A stretch of DNA of 64,000 bases from contig JAHQRK010000028.1 in assembly GCA_019828595.1 (NCBI GenBank), positions 434,001 through 498,000 on the forward strand. The letters run 5' to 3'. Source of the DNA: Aphanomyces cochlioides (Eukaryota; Oomycota; Saprolegniomycetes; Saprolegniales; Verrucalvaceae). How positions within the stretch are numbered: the stretch's first letter is position 1; the number at the start of each line of letters is the position of its first letter. Shown piece by piece: positions 43,339 to 59,406 of this stretch. The notes under the pieces were generated by a model. It did not search any database. It saw only the letters and a program-made list of their open reading frames with translations, and was not told the origin of the DNA. The translations under genes and the position numbers were made by a program.

Positions 43339-43643
43339 ATGTTCCTTCATAACCCCTCGACATCCTAATACAAATCTGCAAACTCGTATGCTATCACGTT
43401 TATCCTTCATCTTTAATCTGAATGCTCCGCACACATGCAGAATATCGCCAAGAGCACGAGCTCAACAGCGGCGCCGCTGGACTTGCCATGTGCAAATCGT
43501 CACAGTTTACGGCCAAGCAAATATAAAATGATACAGGTACTCTTAGATTGAATCAAAAAATAAGGTATTCATTATAGATAGGAATAAGTTCTTAGAGTTT
43601 ATTTTGCATTTCTTGGAAAGCTGCCGTTTTGGAACAAGAAGCG
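43339..43643. other. intergenic spacer between gene cluster and housekeeping block
   Basis: 305 bp. Presumed promoter region of the helicase gene at 43644. From here on, genes have many small introns. Confidence 0.4.
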
Positions 43644-47778
<4,135 letters not shown>

Positions 47779-47782
<4 letters not shown>

Positions 47783-48987
47783 TCAGTCAATTTCTCATTC
47801 AATGCTTGACAAAACGAGTCGACGTCGATTCGGCCGAGGCAACGCCCATCGAGCGTCGCCTCGACGATCCACTTGCCGTCGTCATCGCCTTGGTACAACT
47901 CAATAGTCATGGCTGCGCTGTAGTCTGGCCAAAACGACGAGTCCATGATATTTTCAGTGGCGTAGAGCAAAGCCAGGACGGAAATGTCATGTCCACTGTA
48001 GATCCGAACACGTTCCACGCCGTCATCACTCTTCATGGCTTGTTGCATCTATGCCAGAGTTATTGGCATTTTCACAAGTCATGGTCGTCATACTTCAGAG
48101 ATCACTCGATCTGCCAATGACGCAGCAACATGGCGCAGAATTGGCAGGTGCGAGTAAAACTAGAAGCCATATCAGCACCGTATGAGGTAAGAAGGTTCGG
48201 TGAACATGATGGAAGCGGAAGGCCAAGTGGTCGATGGTTTCTTTGACGAATGGCTACAGATGGCCATGAGGAGACCATCGACCGAGGATTCAAACCAACC
48301 TCAGTGTGGGTAATGTAATCAAGACCATGAGCTTGTCGACAGACAAAGTAGTCGGCCGCGTTCATCCACGTGAACCTTTCTGTGGAATACATGGGCAAGA
48401 GGCGCATCAGTTCGGCTTTGATGGGAGCCATGGCCGCCTCACGCTCGACAACTGGCGGATGCGTCGAAACAAAAGAGTCCTTGACAGCCGAAATCATCGG
48501 TCCATGGGTATTGTAAGCTACATCAGCGAAGTAACCTCAAAACAGACAGCAACACGCTTCGTACCATTGATGAAGTCGCTGTGTTTGGGCAAAATTTCAA
48601 TCGATGGCGATTCCTCTGGTGCAAATTGCGAGAGTAATGCTTGCACGCTTCGCTGTGTCCGGACGTAATGTGTGCTAAACACTTGCAAGTCCAGCTTGTC
48701 CATGGTCCATCCCCGGGCTAAGAAATGCTCACGCTACAAAGGCTTCATCAGCACATTTTAGTATACAGTCGTGAGCTTACAAGTGCGGCGCCACGCTGTT
48801 CCATTTGTGCGACACCATGACGAGTAAGTTCGCCGTAGATTCCACGACCACTGGTTGGTTCCTGCAACTTGCTCTTCCAGAGTGCATCTTCTCTGGATGC
48901 TAGTGTCGATGCCGAGCCATACACATTGTGCAACGGACTGCGGTCCCCATGGCGGTGCAGCACTTGCACAAGTCGCAACCGCGCCAT
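47779..48987 (-). CDS. histidine acid phosphatase family protein
   Basis: Model: 6 exons, introns 48734-48780, 48518-48564, 48254-48299, 48160-48205 and 48049-48093 (45-47 nt); 325 aa from the ATG at 48987, or 338 from 49026. The R-H-G-D-R-S-P signature near residue 12 carries the nucleophilic His, and S-G-H-D near residue 256 the proton donor, with a family-typical spacing. No signal peptide is seen, so a cytosolic enzyme is likely, as for lysophosphatidic or inositol-phosphate phosphatases of this clan. The substrate cannot be told. Its stop codon overlaps that of the convergent helicase gene. Confidence 0.87.
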
Positions 48988-49646
48988 GTCGATGGTAGTC
49001 GACCGGATAATTATCCGGATTTCCATATGGTGCAGTCAATGACTTGAAGTTATCCGGTAAAGTGCGCCTCAAGAAGTGAAGTGGGCGTCGACGGCTTCCT
49101 CATTTCTTCTCGCTCCATCCCACGGATTTCATCGCCCTTTTGATGGAAATTTAACGACAAACTGCGCCAAATCCACCTCTCAATTGTCTTATCTCAATGT
49201 AGCCCTTTCAACCGATCGTGACCGCCAAGTCTAGCTTGAGATCCAAGCAGCTTGCCAGTCTAGGCTTAGTGGATGACGGGTGAGAGAAGTCTAGCGCGGG
49301 GGGGCGACGACTCTCGCCTGCACTTCAAGCAATGTCTATTCCTCTAGAAAGACGAATTGATAGCCCAAACTGTATGGAGAAGCTGGGTGGATATATCCTA
49401 CGGGGACAATGTGGATAAAGATTTGTTTGGAGGCGACTAATTCGGTCCTCTATTGAATCACGGATGCAAGGGCGGGCAATGACGTCTTTGGGGCGTCGAT
49501 CGCACTTTATCGAGATTCTCGAAGTTGGATATGAGGAATATCCCGCTTAAGTCCGCTTTTGAGTTTTTTGTCGCCAGCTCAACACCCGCGTCTTTACTTT
49601 TCAATTTGTATCCGAGAAGACAGAGCGCCGAACGAGAAGGTCCAGA
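48988..49646. other. divergent intergenic region
   Basis: Between the phosphatase and myosin starts; presumed promoters for both. A stretch of C/G-rich bases lies near 49300. No gene recognised. Confidence 0.4.
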
Positions 49647-52600
49647 ATGGCTGATCAACACACAAAAGTACGGCGAGAGACGCGTGGACGTCCATGAAAT
49701 TGATGCGTATAAATGTAGATATATATTCCCGACCCCAAAGTTTCATGGATCGCCGCGGAAATCCTCAAAACGGAAGGCGACATGGTCGAAGTGCAGACAT
49801 TTCCAGATCCGACGGAAGAAAGCGTGGACGATCATCCACAGCAACCTACCCGTCGAACTGTTCCCGTACAAATTTATGCATTTTCAACGAGATTGATGGA
49901 GGATGTTCATGATAGAAATCGAGCGTGAGCCTTCAAAACTCACTCCCGGAAGATGGATGTGAAGACATGGTGAATCTGAACTACCTCCACGAAGCAGCAA
50001 TCCTGTACAACTTGAAAGACCGTTTCCACTGCGGCTTGCCATATACATACACGGGCCCGATTTGCATTGCTGTCAACCCGGTACGTGTGGCGACCGTCCA
50101 TGTGTGGTTGGAATGTGAGAATCTTTTTAGTACAAATGGCTCGATATTTATAATACAGCGACGCAAGAATTGTATCTCGATGCAGACAAATTGGGAGAAC
50201 TCCCTCCGCACGTGTATGCAGTCAGTTCGCGCAGCTTTCACCACATGAAGACCTCGGGGCAAAATCAAAGTATTTTGGTCAGCGGTGAATCTGGTGCCGG
50301 GAAGACCGAAACAACCAAGATTCTTATGTCCCACTTGGCTACTGGTGGCGATCGCGATGTCCATAACAAAGAAGTGACTCTCAATATTGTCGAGCGTGTG
50401 CTTCAGTCAAATCCTCTCATGGAAAGCTTTGGCAATGCCAAAACATCAAGAAACGATAATTCGAGTCGTTTCGGTAAATTCAGCGAGCTTCAATTCAACG
50501 AAGAGTATGAACTTGTCGGCGCGAGGTGCAACACCTACTTGCTTGAAAAATCTCGAGGTTAGACAACGTTCTCGGACGAATGTTTGACCACTGAACAAAT
50601 AGTTTCAACCCATGGCAAGGGCGAGCGCAACTATCACATTTTCTACCAGTTGCTGGCCGCCCCCGAAGATTTCCGCCGCCGGGTTGAACTAGAACAAGCT
50701 GATCCATCCATCTACCCATTCTTAAGGTAAGATAACCACTTCTGGTAGCGATTTTGACGTTAACTCTCCTCAGAGGTGTCGCTGACGACGACGGAGAGAA
50801 AATCCGAGCCTCGGACGAGGAATTTTTCCACAGGACAATTCGAGGTTTAACCACCTTAGGTATCTCAGAAGAAGATCAAATGTATATCCGCTGCTGCTTT
50901 GAAAATGATAATGTTGGGTATACGTAGGTCTGTATTTGGCATTGTGGCGGCAATTTTGCACCTTGGACGTGTCGATTTCCAAGGTGAAGAAGCTAAAATG
51001 GTTGCTGATCCTTCCACTGTTGCTGCTATTTCCAAGCTCTTGGGATTTGATCCTCAAGATTTTGAACAAAGTTTATGTACACGTCAAATGTCGGCGGGTA
51101 TTGATACGTACACGGTTTGTTTGTCGATACCACTGCAGTCTTTGATACTGTCTGTAGGTACCTCATACTATGGAACAAGCTACAAATGCTCGCACAGCGT
51201 TGTCCGTGGCACTCTACAGCAAATTGTTTGACTGGCTTGTCACGCATGTGAACGCTTCCACGTCGTCGAAAATGCACGTCTCTCATCGTATTTGTATTTT
51301 GGATATCTTTGGTTTTGAAATCTTTGAATCCAACTCATTTGAGCAACTTTGCATCAACTACGCCAACGAAAAACTCCAGCAAAAGTTTACCCAAGATGTG
51401 TTCAAATCGATTCAAGTGGAGTACGAAGAAGAAGGCATTCCTTGGACCAAGATCGAATTTGCTGATAACTTGAATGTGCTTGAATTGATTGAAGGCCGAT
51501 TCGGTCTGTTGGCTCTTCTCAACGAAGGTGAGCGACCATGCCTACCAGCTTCATTAATGGGCTTGTAGAATGCATGCGGCCTAAGGGTAGTGACGCCGCC
51601 TTTGCCAACAAATTGTCTGCTCATTACAACGACAATGATCGATTTGAGTTGCCTCGCCTCAAGCGCAATTGTTTTACTATTCACCATTATGCGGGGAACG
51701 TCACTTATGAAACCAGCGGTACGGCGGTCTAGCCTTTATAATGGGACATCATCTGACTTGACTTAGGTTTCTTGGTCAAAAACACAGACATGTTGCAACG
51801 TGATACAGTGCTACTGCTCAATCGGTCAACTTCGCAATTCGTACTTTCCCTCTTTCCTCAAGCGGAAAAGCCAGTATCGTCCAATCGCCTTAAGCGATCG
51901 AACTCGATTGTGGGCGACTCTGTTGGCACTCAATTTAAGTCGCAATTGAATGCCCTCATGGAAGATATTCGTCGCACCCATGTACAATACGTCCGATGTA
52001 TCAAACCCAACGCAACTAAGAGCCCTTCGGTCTTCGCCAAGGTTAGTCCCTTTTGTGACTGGTTTGGTTAACTTTTACTGCAGCAACGGGTGACGAGTCA
52101 ATTGCAATGTGCTGGTGTCGTCGAAGCTGTCAAGATTAGTCGTAGTGCCTTCCCTAACCGTCTCACGCAAGACCACTGCTTGGATCGATTCCACATGCTA
52201 TCCAAGACTACAGAAAACTGTGAAGCTTTCTTGACTCAATTCCTTGACCCTGCCGAGTTCCAAATGGGTAAATCACGAGTCTTTTTCCGCTCTGGAGCTC
52301 TTGAACGCCTCGAGGTACTGCCTTAAATCTCTCCTGTATTAATTTGATTGCGTCTACCTAGGAATTGCGCACGGCCAAACGCAATTCATGTGCCATTTTA
52401 CTCCAACGTATGGCTCGTGGCTGGCACGCCCTCAGTAATTTCCAACGCCTCCGCGATGCTGCTATTCGTCTCCAAGCCTACTCCAGAGGGTTTTCGTATT
52501 TCAAAGAACTTTGCTCATGACCATTTACTAGATTTGTTGTTCGACAACGGTATTTGGCCATGCGTGCTGCTGCTATTACGCTCCAATGTGCCGTTCGTTG

Positions 52601-54267
52601 CTACACTGCTGTGCAAATTGTCTTGGCCATGCGACGAACGAAACGTGCAACGCAAATTCAAAGTGTCTACAAGATGCATGTTGCTCATGCTTCTTACCGT
52701 AAATCTTAGTACTTCTAAGCTGAATCTAACTGCTGGTTTAGGCCGTACACGCAAAGCGGTGCTGAAGATCCAGTGCCTCGTCCGTGGATTTATTGCTAAG
52801 AAGGCTTATGCACGCAAGTTGGTGCAAGCCAAGGAAGAAGCGAAGTTGGAAAACCAAATCCAACGCTTGAAGGACCGTCTCCGCGAAGAAAAGGCTCGCA
52901 ACGAACAACTGCAGCGCCGCTCCAGCATGATGCTCGATGCCCCAGGTCTCGACCAAGAATTGGAAGGTGCCAGCGGTTTGATTGATCAACTTCGATCCGA
53001 AATGGCTCTTCTCAAGGAAGCAAACGCTGCACTCAAAGACCAAAACGCCCAGCTGAAGAAGGAGAAAGACCAAATGGAACGTGGAGCATATGTGAATGGC
53101 GCCTCGTTTTCCGCTGCAAACCAACGTGCTAGTAAACTCCAAGAAGAAGTCGAATTTCTCAAGATGGCTCATGGCCGCATCAAAGAAACACATAAAACTA
53201 TGCGCCTCCAAATCACTGCCGGCGTTGAAACCATTCACCGTCTGCAGCTGGAGTTGCGCCAAGTTATGAGTCAGCGTGATGCTCTCGATCTTGCCTCGCG
53301 TCAAATGCAAGCGCACATTCAAACGCTCGATGGTGACAACAAGGAACTCACGACTGTGAACGCCCGCTTGCGCTTGATTTTGCGTCAAGACCCAGTGCTC
53401 AACCGCAAATCGCGCGATGAAGTGGCTGGTTTGATGAAAAATGTTCGCCAAGCTCAAGAAACCCGCAAACCAGCGCCAATTCCAACGCCATCGCTGCCAC
53501 AACTTGCCCCAGAAGTGGCTTCCATTCTTCTCCCCAAGCTTCCTCGTACCAAGAACCCCGCTCAACGTGCCGTTCATCTCTTGACCACCCCTGAAACACC
53601 CGTCCCTGGCATTCGTCAACCAAAGGGCACAGATGGTCCGCTTGAACATCCAGGCAAAGTCATGGGTCTTGAACCAAACACTGAGGAAGACGATGTCAAG
53701 TTCCGAATCACTCTCATGGACGATGAAAAGGAAACGACACCGGAGGCCACTACATCTTCTCCACCATTGCCGACGCAACCAGCGACTATGAAGTTGCCAT
53801 TGCCTCCTCCCACCAATGTTGCATTGCCTGTTTGGAACAAACAACCGCCACCTCCACCACCTCAGCAATCGAACAACAACCGTCGCAAATCGAGCAATGG
53901 AGACGAATCACAATCGCAGCGACCGCGCAGTGCCTCGGCAGCATCCAAACAACGCCGCAACGACCAACAACAAACTCGTCGTCAAAATTCGTCGAGCAAT
54001 GCTGGCCAAAATGGACATCATCTCCAACGGCAAAACTCGGCGCCGAACCAAGCGCATTACCATCCGCAACACGTCGCACTCAATGGCCACCATCTCCATT
54101 ACCACAACCAGCAACATCCTGTGCAGCCACATTATCAAGTGAATGGACAATACAACGGACCCCGCGTCCAACGGGCTGGTTCCATCACGCCGCCGCCACC
54201 ACTTCCCCCGCCGCAGCAACAAACGCCGCCGCATCTGGGCCGTGGTGGACGCCATGTCGAGATTTAG
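49647..54267 (+). CDS. unconventional myosin heavy chain
   Basis: Model: 14 exons, 13 introns of 41-51 nt (49668-49718, 49866-49915, 50081-50130, 50558-50602, 50727-50773, 50882-50927, 51115-51157, 51528-51568, 51719-51766, 52042-52083, 52315-52361, 52490-52531, 52699-52741); 1341 aa. A first exon of only 21 nt joins to I-Y-I-P-D-P-K-V-S-W-I, the SH3-like N-terminus. Motor motifs: P-loop G-E-S-G-A-G-K-T (163), switch I N-D-N-S-S-R-F-G-K-F (219), switch II D-I-F-G-F-E-I-F-E (442). Several IQ motifs lie at about 735-860, coiled coil at about 860-1000, and a Pro/Gln/His/Asn-rich tail to the end with no recognisable cargo domain. An actin-based motor; class not assigned. Confidence 0.93.
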
Positions 54268-54357
54268 GATGGTCCATGGACAAACACTTTGCTGCTTTTC
54301 TCTCTATCTATATGGAAGACGAAAGCTAGATCTAGCTAGCGTAGTATATAACTCGGA

Positions 54358-54870
54358 TTAGTTGTCTTCCACTTCTACGACGCATTCGACTTCCACAGCC
54401 ACACCCAAGGGCAACGCATTGGTACCGACGGCAGATCGGGAATGGACGCCACGTTCGCCAAAGATCTTGCCGAGGGTATCGGAAGCACCGTTGATCACTT
54501 GAGGTTGGGCAGTGAAGCCATCCACGCAGTTGACAAAGCCCACAACCTTGACAATACGCTTGACTTTGTCCAAGTCACCCAATTCATGCTTCAACGTGGC
54601 GCAAAGGGCAAGCGCACAGTGTTGCGCAGCTTCGTAGCCTTGATCGGTAGTCAAATCGTCGCCGATCTTACCCTTGACGAGGTCGCCGCCAGCAGGTTGA
54701 GGCAAGTGGCCAGCAGTGAAGATCATGTTGCCAGATCGCACGCAGTTGCGGTAGTTGCCCTTGGGAGCAGCAACGCCTGGCAACGTGTAGCCAAGTTCCT
54801 TGATACGGTTCTCCGTATGCACGCTTCGGCGGAGGACAGAGCTGCTCTTGGCGAGGACACGGCCGAACAT
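54358..54870 (-). CDS. RidA/YjgF-family protein, probably mitochondrial
   Basis: 170 aa from the ATG at 54870, chosen because it gives a basic, Ser-rich leader (M-F-G-R-V-L-A-K-S-S-S-V-L-R-R-S) like a mitochondrial targeting sequence. The body shows the RidA-like fold pattern: G-N-Y-R-N-C-V-R-S-G-N-M-I-F-T-A-G-H-L-P, then the D-L-D-K-V-K-R-I-V-K-V-x-G-F-V-N segment, and a R-S-A-V-G-x-N-A-L-P-L-G-V-A-V-E-V-E-C ending. RidA proteins hydrolyse reactive enamine/imine intermediates; this subgroup (YjgF-like with the longer insert) is less well characterised. No intron. It converges on the myosin gene, 90 bp from its stop. Confidence 0.88.
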   Translation of the reverse strand: MFGRVLAKSSSVLRRSVHTENRIKELGYTLPGVAAPKGNYRNCVRSGNMIFTAGHLPQPAGGDLVKGKIGDDLTTDQGYEAAQHCALALCATLKHELGDLDKVKRIVKVVGFVNCVDGFTAQPQVINGASDTLGKIFGERGVHSRSAVGTNALPLGVAVEVECVVEVEDN

Positions 54871-55742
54871 GATGCGAGATTGCAAATGAAGACACAATTG
54901 ACGAAAGATCGAAATCTTTATCCACATGATTGGACATACACATTTCAACCTTTGCATCAGAGTATTTGTGGGTGCAAGGGTTTAAGAGGACAGGGGTGTA
55001 GGGGTTAAGGGGTGCTGGGTTAAGTGAGGTGGCTTCCACATGAAGTTGATGAGTGTTTTCACGTCTGTGATGGCTTCGAAGCATTGGGAGATTGAATTTC
55101 GAGCATGACAGAGTTGAATGAGGCTGGAATTGTTTTCCGCACTCTACGAGCTCAGCCGGAATGAATTATCGGCATAGGATGCATTGATGTGAAGCATAGG
55201 GGGGCGAAGGACTTCTGGGCTTGTCATGAAGAGCTCAAACTTTGCTGACTCGTTCTCGCCAATTCACAAGCTACGTTCCCCCGAGACGCAGGTCGAAAGT
55301 CTGGCGTCTGTTGTCAAAGATGTGATATGTGGCTTTCGTGGATAACTCGGTCGTTTCATGGTCCATCTCGAATTGAAAAATGTGGATCTGGTCAGAAAGA
55401 TCAGCGAGGATCAGCATCACTGCACTGTAGGAATCTTGAACATTGCATTATCAATGAGCATTGCCAGAAGTCCGACCAGCAAACACAAGGGAGTGGAACA
55501 AGAGTTAGTGGTCTTATTCATCGAGGCTTGACAACCGAAGCTTGAAAAAAAAAATGAGATGACATTTCAAAAGTGTGAGATTATTTCATCTCACAAGTCG
55601 AACGTGCCACTCTGAAAAAGCGACTTGTTGGACAACTTGGTGCATGAGGCGTTCTTTGAACATGCTTGGCCGTGCGGAATTGTGCTCTTTTGTGCTGGGT
55701 TGTGCCGACCGTGGAGGATTTTAGATCATTTCATCATTTGAC
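54871..55742. other. intergenic stretch
   Basis: Promoter region of the RidA-like gene and of the dehydrogenase. Contains near 55560-55605 one inverted and one direct degenerate copy of the TCTCACA...GAAATGTC motif (see findings). Confidence 0.4.
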
Positions 55743-57061
55743 ATGGTTGGCACCATCGCAAGTTCGGCCAACGCTGGTCTACCATCGACGAATGTCGAGC
55801 AGGTCAAAGTCGGCGTCATTGGAAATTTCGGCACTGCCATGGCGCAGATTGCAGCGCGTCAAGGCCACGAAGTCGTCTTGTATGCTCGCAACCAAAGTCA
55901 CGTCGACACGATCAACTTGACCCACCACAATCCTCAAATCTTTTCCGACTTTGAATTGCTGCCAAATATCCACGCGACGACCAGGTCTATCTCTCGAGTT
56001 GATGGAAAAATCGTCAACTTTGATTGTAGCGTCAAGGAAGCTTGTGCTGGCGTAACCTTGCTCATCATGGCGATTCCAGCCCAGACGACGCCAACTTTCC
56101 TGGAAGAGCACAGGGGTGTCATCCCTGAAGATGCCATCCTTGTCGTGACTTCCAAAGGTCTTGTCCATCTCCTTCTCGGCAAGATTTTTAATTTCTTCCA
56201 TAGGTCTCTACCTGAAGACCAAGCAGTTGTTGTCAGTGCCAATCTTGGCTGCTCTGGGCCGCGACCAGCCGCTTTCCTTCTTGTCGGGACCATCGTTTGC
56301 ATTGGAATTGACGAAGAATCAACCCTCGGCTGTGGTGCGTCGTCATTTGACTATCTCGAGTTGGCTGAAAAATGACGACGTAGGTTGTGGCGGCACGAGA
56401 GCTCTACCATGCTGTCCGCGTGCAGCGTTTGCTCTCGACGGTGGACTTCCGCATCTACAGCTCCCAGGTAGATCGTCAGTATAAATTCCATGGCGTGACA
56501 AACTTGCAGGACATTATTGGCGTTCAACTCGGTGGTGCGTTGAAGAATCCATTGGCGATTGGCGCTGGGATGATTGAAGGCAGCGGCTTGGGCATCAATT
56601 CTTTAGCCGCCTACGTCACGCGCAGCTCGCTGGAGCTCCAGAAGCTTTGTACTGCGATGGGTGGCCATCCTCATCCCATCTCTGGGCTTTCTGGCATTGG
56701 CGATTTGATGTTGACAGCTTTTGGAAGTCTCTCTCGCAACCGAACGTGTGGTATTCGTCTCGTCAAGTACAAATTTGTCTCGTGAGCATTGTCGTCATGG
56801 ACGAATAGAGGCGAGAAATTGCAAGATATCATGAAAGACGCGACGGTCGAAGGTGTGCCAACTGCTGAAGTCGCCGTGTACTTTGCCGACAAGTGCGGCC
56901 TCGAACTCCCCATCTTCCGTGTCGTGAACGATTACATCCAGGTGCAAATCCTACAAAATGGCCGAGAGAATGCGAACATCATGATCTTGTAGGGCCGCGT
57001 GACGTCCAGTGAAGAAATCCACAACATTTTGATGAACCGCCCACTCAGGGCCGAAGATTAA
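55743..57061 (+). CDS. glycerol-3-phosphate dehydrogenase (NAD+)
   Basis: Model: 6 exons, introns 56158-56203, 56335-56383, 56468-56509, 56767-56808 and 56942-56992 (42-51 nt); 362 aa. Spliced exons restore the family sequence: V-K-V-G-V-I-G-N-F-G-T-A-M-A (NAD-binding), V-V-T-S-K-G-L, L-S-G-P-S-F-A-L-E-L, I-I-G-V-Q-L-G-G-A-L-K-N (with the catalytic Lys region), G-S-G-L-G-I-N-S-L-A-A, and G-L-S-G-I-G-D-L-M-L-T. It interconverts dihydroxyacetone phosphate and glycerol-3-phosphate, feeding lipid synthesis and redox balance, probably in the cytosol. The N-terminal loop appears two residues shorter than the usual G-x-G-N-x-G form. Confidence 0.92.
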
Positions 57062-58332
57062 TACGCCTATTCTTGTTGTACATGAACCTTTGTCTGCATT
57101 TGACTTGATGCCTTCTCTTTGTTTCGCCTGCTACATGAATAGCAGTGGCAAACACGGTCGTGTACTTGATTTTGTAAACTTTCACAAGTTTCAAATGTCC
57201 CCTTGTTGGTCCAGTGATACCAACCAGGAAAAGCCTCCGAGCAATGCAGTGCTTGGCGTCTTGAACAGCCACAAACGAATCTCACATCTTGAAATGTCCT
57301 TTCACAAGTTTCAAATGTCATTCAGTGAGAGCACTGGAGAGACGTTGGATACAATATTGATGAGATTGAAGAGGCTGACTTTGCATCCCCGCGGTCATTT
57401 TTGTTATTGCCAGGCGCTCCCAAGACGAGAAGACTAGCCCAAGTAAGTGTTGTGAGTATGCCTTGCGTGTCGTGATCCCATCAATCCACATTGCGATACG
57501 ATTGCCACCACAACGGGAAGTGCTCAAAATATTTTCACTTCGCCAACGAGCTTGGGTTGATGGCGGGAAGCTCGACAGGAGACGACGAGGTATCACACGT
57601 GCAAGCCAAGATCGTGGACGAAGTAAAAATATTTGTGGAGGCATTCCTGTCATTGTGGGAAGTTCGTCGAAGTGGACTCATTGGACCTTGACGGCACAAT
57701 CGTTCTTACCTCTCTTTTTAGTTGAAACAAACCAATATGAAGCCTCCGCTGATATCCATAGAGGGACAATTGGCGCCTTGAAACACCCAAGTGTCAGCCT
57801 CGCTGAAATGGAATTGAAAAGTCGACTGGCTGGAAATGTCGAGCCGAACGCATGGACGGTGCCCCGTCGATGCCCAAGTCGTCCATTTCCTCATGGCAAA
57901 CTCACGTTGACCATAGCAGAATAATTCACCAGACGCTGTGAATCGCTCAATTAAAAGCAACTTCATCCTGTTTCACACATCTCAAATGTCCACTGCGGTT
58001 TGTGGTTGCAGCCGTGCCAGCCTCCACCAAACTCATGGACTTTCTCGATCGACTTCGATTGACCCTAAGACCTCCCTGAACTGTTTCACTTGTTTCAAAT
58101 GTCCTCGATGGGTTTGATGCCATTATTTCACACGTATCAATTGTCGTCCTTACTGTATTTGTCGCACGACCGTCGGCTTGGCTGATCGAATAATTTCACA
58201 CGTGTGAAACGTCTACGTCCCTTGACAGACAACTTCTTCCTCCAGGATCTTTGCGCACTGCACCAAGCCACGCGTATCGTCATAGTTGATCGTGTCATTA
58301 TATATAAGCGCATACATACAATCAATTCGAGC
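57062..58332. other. intergenic stretch with a repeated 20-bp motif
   Basis: No gene recognised in 1.27 kb; frames on both strands look accidental. A motif close to TTTCACAxxTxTCAAATGTC recurs at least seven times (see the repeat entries and findings). Confidence 0.5.
57180..58214 (+). repeat. dispersed copies of a TTTCACA..TCAAATGTCC motif
   Basis: Copies near 57180, 57280, 57300, 57971, 58084, 58126 and 58193, all on the plus strand and partly degenerate. They are not in tandem and spacing varies from 20 to 670 bp. Further copies occur near 6374 and (minus strand) 55560, always outside genes. Confidence 0.6.
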
Positions 58333-59406
58333 TTAGGCGGCTTCGATCTGTCCTTCGGAGCTCAGCGCCATGCTCTTCATCCACCCACTCACACTTGGAA
58401 TCTTGTCGGGAATGCGCACTGTGATGGTTGGACCACCGCCGTACCATTCCTTGTAGAGTTTCCACGTGTTTGGATCGACAAGTCTATACATTCACACTCT
58501 CGTCATGCTTCAGTTTGTCAAGATTGGTCTTACCGAAAGTCTTGGATGATTTTGATGTCCTCGCGGATTTGAAGAAGTCCAGTGCCGCTCAACTCGTCGT
58601 TGATGAGATCCATGTTGGATATCTCGCCTGGAAAGAGCGCGTTGTTGGAAATGTCCGTGACAAACGACAGCCATTGCATCACCCAGGCCGACGAGATGGC
58701 GTACCAAGTTTCACCTCGCTGCGGGTACTTGTCGGCCAATTTCTTGAGTGCTGGCAGTTCCACCTTGGGATCGTGATGAGCGTCCGCCATGGAATACCCT
58801 CGGCTGGACAATTTTGGAATAAATTTCGTAGATGACATAGCCGCAGGGAGCGGCACTGGCACGTCATCGATGGAGGTTGAAGTAGGACGATCCAATTCTC
58901 CGGCTGCCGCTGTTGCCGCCGCAGCTTGTTCAAGGCCAATGCGAACTTGACCAAGCGGACGATTCGACCATCCTTTCTGTGCCATTTCCGGCGTGGCAAC
59001 AACATCATACCATCCATCAGGTTTCTACAACATGGAGATGGATAAGCCGGTTGAAAAAGTGTGGTAGACAAACCAGTTTCATGTCGAAAATGTCGGTCGG
59101 CGTGAGCACGACTTCACCCAAGTCGCATCCTTTGAGCCCAAGACTTGCCGTGTGCTTGATCGAGACAACAAGACCACCAATGTCGTGAATTGCCGTCGGT
59201 CCAAAGTCGCAGCGGAGGTTGTACATCGGGTTCACGGTCGCCTTGATGCTCTTGGTTTTGAACTTTTGACCACGCGGCCTGCCGTCCTTCTCAATGAGAA
59301 AGACCTCGCAGTGCACGTTGTTGTTGGTCTGAATGCCATCCACGGCCATGAGGCTCTTGCATCCCTTCAGGACGACCGTCACGGGCATCCTCGACGTCTC
59401 GTTCAT
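58333..59406 (-). CDS. C2 domain plus DUSP-like domain protein
   Basis: Model: 3 exons, introns 59025-59073 and 58484-58533; 324 aa from the ATG at 59406. A start at 59388 is possible, and the frame is open to 59535. Residues about 7-125 look like a C2 domain (V-T-V-V-L-K-G-C-K-S-L, K-A-T-V-N-P-M-Y-N, L-G-E-V-V-L-T-P-T-D-I). The C-terminal part has W-Y-A-I-S-S-A-W-V-M-Q-W, P-G-E-I-S-N-M-D-L-I and W-K-L-Y-K-E-W-Y-G-G-G-P, the pattern of the DUSP domain of ubiquitin-specific proteases, but no protease domain is present. It may be an adaptor linking membranes to ubiquitin or another partner; that is inference. The final exon restores the expected end of DUSP. Confidence 0.75.

Noticed and set aside
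41911..43434. 507-codon minus-strand open frame over the gene at 42028
   Set aside because: Antisense shadow of the CBM1 gene, same cause as above.
48518..48546. A 29-nt intron in the phosphatase gene
   Set aside because: A 47-nt intron (48518-48564) with standard ends gives the same frame and fits the other introns in length.
52738..53868. 376-codon minus-strand frame inside the myosin tail
   Set aside because: Overlaps the coiled-coil coding sequence in antisense; no start context or motif, and the myosin frame is well supported.
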